Of a stretch of 7,479 nucleotides of DNA, positions 6,048 through 7,479 are shown in pieces. The stretch comes from Desulfobacterales bacterium (lineage in GTDB: Bacteria; Desulfobacterota; Desulfobacteria; Desulfobacterales; C00003060), in the NCBI GenBank assembly GCA_030629475.1, contig DAOVOU010000100.1, positions 1 through 7,479 on the forward strand, read 5' to 3'. Made by a program: the position numbers and the translations under genes. Within the stretch, counting starts at the first letter, position 1. Every line of letters starts with the position of its first letter. The notes beneath the pieces were generated by a model. The model saw only the letters and a program-made list of their open reading frames with translations. It ran no database searches and was not told the DNA's origin.

Positions 6048-6127
6048 TTGTTTGGTACCGGAGGCGGTTTCAGAACCGCCATGGCCATGAATATCCCCTT
6101 CCTGGGTCGAATCCCCCTGGACCCTAG
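5711..6127 (+). pseudogene. Truncated DUF1638 paralogue fused to foreign sequence
   Basis: Residues 1-112 match the intact DUF1638 protein at 3219 at 96 of 112 positions, including the VSCGTLSLEL and VVYGGKFC motifs. Similarity stops after DMLAN, exactly at base 6047, and 26 unrelated residues follow to TAG 6125-6127. The second half of the domain, including the TPGW motif and Gly-rich segment, is missing. Those extra residues are an out-of-frame reading of an Mrp-ATPase fragment (6048-6137), so the fusion is a rearrangement product, not a designed domain. GGAGG at 5700-5704 precedes ATG 5711; GTG 5708 is an alternative start. The first 112 codons carry no stop or frameshift, so a shortened protein could still be made. 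Cys77 of the intact copy is Tyr here. Most likely a decaying duplicate. Confidence 0.8.
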
Positions 6128-6137
6128 AATGGTGCAG
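6048..6137 (+). pseudogene. Mrp/NBP35-family ATPase gene fragment
   Basis: In the frame starting at 6048 the DNA reads LFGTGGGFRTAM, then NIPFLGRIPLDPRMVQ. This matches the C-terminal region of Mrp-type P-loop ATPases involved in Fe-S cluster carriage, where FGxGGG is followed by a V/IPFLGxIPLDP segment. About 30 codons survive; the Walker A region and CxxC cluster-binding motif are not present. After Gln at 6135-6137 the similarity to the family ends. The fragment is joined directly to the truncated DUF1638 gene in a different frame and has no start of its own. Such ATPases commonly accompany NifX-like proteins, so it is probably the relic of a partner for the gene at 5228, although that gene is on the other strand. 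Confidence 0.7.
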
Positions 6138-6179
6138 TTGGAAATCGTAAATTTTTTCTGGGTGCTTCGAGAATGGCCG

Positions 6180-7265
6180 TTATTGACCTTTTTGAGATTT
6201 TTTGAGCAAGAAATGGCATACTGCTGGATTATATCGTTGCTCGCACAGAATTCGTTCGTCTCTTTCCTTCCTATGATGCTTATCCCCTATAATAGTGTGT
6301 AACTCCAACCGAGGAGAATACTTGCTATTTGGGACGGTTCGCCCTAAAGCCTCAGCCATGGCCCTCAGGTGATGAGGCGCCGTTCCGCAGCAACCACCGA
6401 TGTAATTGATGCCCATCTGCTTGGCCTTCAAAGCGTAGTCGGCCATCTCAAACCTGGTAAGGACGAAGGGGTCTAGCTCGAGGGGAAACGCAATGTGGCC
6501 GTGGAATTGCTGAATTTGAAAATATGGTCTCTCCTCGGAACAGCGATAGGCAACCGGCTGCGCGGCTACAAAACAAGACACTGTCTGACGTACCCTCGCT
6601 GCCAAAGGCAACATTCGTTTTGGGTCGCGAAAACAGTTGGTCCCAACGATGTCTGCGCCAAACTCTTCCAGTTCTCTAAAAGCCTCTTCCAAGAGAACCC
6701 CATCGAGGGTCCGATCTTGGTACTTGAATCCCAAGGTAATCATGGCCGGTTTACCAGTGGCCTTAATCGCCTCAAGGGCAATTTTGGCTTCCCCCAGATA
6801 CTCTATAGTTTCGGCGATGAAGAAGTCTACGCCATGTGGGAGTTGATACATAATCTGCTGGTCGAACTGGCGTCTGGTTTCCTTACGACTGGATAGATCC
6901 GCTGGATCGTAGACCCAAGTGTTGGCCAAGTTACCGGCAACAACACACCCATATTGCTTAGCCACCTCGTTTGCGATACGCACGGCCACAGAGTTAATCT
7001 CCGCAAGAACTCCTTTTTTGCCGATATCTTTCAGTTTCTCTTCATGAGCATAGTAAGTCAACGCTTGTAACACCTGAGCACCAGCTCGGGCAAAGTCAGT
7101 TTGTAGCTGCTTGAGGGCTTCCGGGTGCTCAATGGAAACTTCAGGGGTAAAAGGCCCTGCGCTGACGTAGCCCCTGCGCTCCATTTCAAATATGGTCCCA
7201 CCGTCTCCAAGGACAATATCTTTTTTCAGTAAATTCAAAATCATCGAGCTTTCGGCATCCTTCAT
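6180..7265 (-). CDS. Betaine-homocysteine methyltransferase (BHMT)-like homocysteine S-methyltransferase
   Basis: The 361-residue product is collinear with BHMT. It opens with VLGDGGTIFEMERRGYVSAG (18-37), has the zinc ligands Cys211 (GTNC) and Cys292/Cys293 (GGCCGT), and keeps the C-terminal LELHT and RYNPAV segments that resemble the dimerisation tail of animal BHMT, so it is full length. The reaction expected is methyl transfer to homocysteine, making methionine in the cytoplasm. Glu152 matches the homocysteine-binding Glu159 of human BHMT and Tyr72 matches Tyr77. The betaine-pocket Trp44 and Tyr160 are replaced by Phe39 and Thr153, so the methyl donor may differ. No clear Shine-Dalgarno precedes ATG 7265; ATG 7244 (residue 8) is an alternative. 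The gene stands alone on the minus strand, next to the rearranged zone. Confidence 0.88.
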   Translation of the reverse strand: MKDAESSMILNLLKKDIVLGDGGTIFEMERRGYVSAGPFTPEVSIEHPEALKQLQTDFARAGAQVLQALTYYAHEEKLKDIGKKGVLAEINSVAVRIANEVAKQYGCVVAGNLANTWVYDPADLSSRKETRRQFDQQIMYQLPHGVDFFIAETIEYLGEAKIALEAIKATGKPAMITLGFKYQDRTLDGVLLEEAFRELEEFGADIVGTNCFRDPKRMLPLAARVRQTVSCFVAAQPVAYRCSEERPYFQIQQFHGHIAFPLELDPFVLTRFEMADYALKAKQMGINYIGGCCGTAPHHLRAMAEALGRTVPNSKYSPRLELHTIIGDKHHRKERDERILCEQRYNPAVCHFLLKKSQKGQ

Positions 7266-7283
7266 TTTGATGTTTACACTTTT

Positions 7284-7312
7284 TTCATAGAGAACAAAAG
7301 GTTATATTCCAA
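7284..7312 (-). promoter_or_regulatory. Candidate sigma-70 promoter for the BHMT-like gene
   Basis: On the minus strand TTGGAA (7312-7307) and TATGAA (7289-7284) are separated by 17 nt, each matching consensus at four of six positions. The leader to ATG 7265 would be only about 11 nt, consistent with the lack of a clear ribosome-binding site, or the start may be ATG 7244. Confidence 0.3.
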
Positions 7313-7332
7313 AGCCCGTAGCGTGCCCCCTC

Positions 7333-7390
7333 CCCGCCTGCCAACGCATGGGTCGCACCGACCCGCCTGCCAACGCCTGGGTCACACCGA
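7333..7390. repeat. Two tandem 29-bp direct repeats
   Basis: Units 7333-7361 and 7362-7390 abut exactly and agree at 27 of 29 positions. Both begin CCCGCCTGCCAACGC and end CACCGA. No third copy precedes them. Just downstream a shorter direct repeat, GGTTACAAT, occurs at 7391-7399 and 7428-7436. The region is GC-richer than its surroundings and holds no convincing gene. Confidence 0.75.
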
Positions 7391-7437
7391 GGTTACAATG
7401 TCCACACACATGGCAATGGCGGGCAGGGGTTACAATT

Positions 7438-7476
7438 CAGCCGTCGTAGCTGACGCTACTATGGCGAAGTCGGCTG
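7438..7476. repeat. Nested inverted repeat at the right edge
   Basis: CAGCCG (7438-7443) pairs with CGGCTG (7471-7476), and inside it GTAGC (7446-7450) pairs with GCTAC (7455-7459) around a TGAC loop. Together they could fold into a stem with internal bulges. The window ends three bases later, so the full extent is unknown; it may be part of a dispersed palindromic repeat. Confidence 0.45.
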
Positions 7477-7479
7477 CCC

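Noticed and set aside
6495..6896. A plus-strand gene inside the BHMT-like gene
   Set aside because: It is antisense to conserved BHMT motifs, including the Cys211 region, and has no recognisable domain.
7333..7390. A CRISPR array from the 29-bp repeats
   Set aside because: The two units abut with no spacer between them and no cas gene is visible.

Overview
The window looks like a stretch of chromosome from an anaerobic bacterium, probably a Desulfobacterota (deltaproteobacterial) lineage. This is inferred from gene content: an AmmeMemoRadiSam-system radical SAM enzyme, a cysteine-rich double rubredoxin-like protein, a DUF1638 protein, a NifX/NafY-type FeMo-cofactor-like protein with an Mrp-ATPase remnant, and two kinds of ArsP-like permease. 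No rRNA, tRNA, CRISPR array, transposase or phage gene was seen. The taxonomic call is tentative.

Layout. (1) Positions 1-431 hold the 3' end of the radical SAM enzyme gene. (2) Positions 546-791 hold a double rubredoxin-like metal-binding protein with a strong Shine-Dalgarno, followed by a perfect 11-bp hairpin at 817-844. (3) Positions 1026-3875 form a probable co-directional operon: two half-size permeases with a 4-nt overlap, a PAS histidine kinase a few bases later, and a DUF1638 protein 51 bp further on. (4) Positions 3876-5155 hold a small doubtful ORF and an ArsP_2-type 10-TM putative metal(loid) exporter. (5) Positions 5228-5596 (minus) encode a NifX-like protein convergent with the exporter. 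(6) Positions 5690-6137 (plus) are a rearranged zone: a second DUF1638 copy, about 83% identical at DNA level over 337 bp to the intact one, stops abruptly at 6047. It is joined to a roughly 90-bp fragment of an Mrp/NBP35 ATPase gene in another frame. (7) Positions 6180-7265 (minus) encode a full-length betaine-homocysteine methyltransferase (BHMT)-like enzyme that keeps the zinc cysteines but differs at two betaine-pocket positions. (8) The right edge holds two 29-bp tandem repeats and a nested inverted repeat.

How the genes may work together (inference): permease pair, sensor kinase, DUF1638 protein and ArsP_2 exporter could form a sensing/export module for a metal, metalloid or methylated compound. 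The kinase has three PAS-domain cysteines and no response regulator in the window. DUF1638 genes are often seen near corrinoid/methyl-transfer genes, which would fit the BHMT-like neighbour, but no corrinoid protein or methyltransferase partner is visible here. The downstream part shows duplication, truncation and gene fusion, so it has been rearranged relatively recently.
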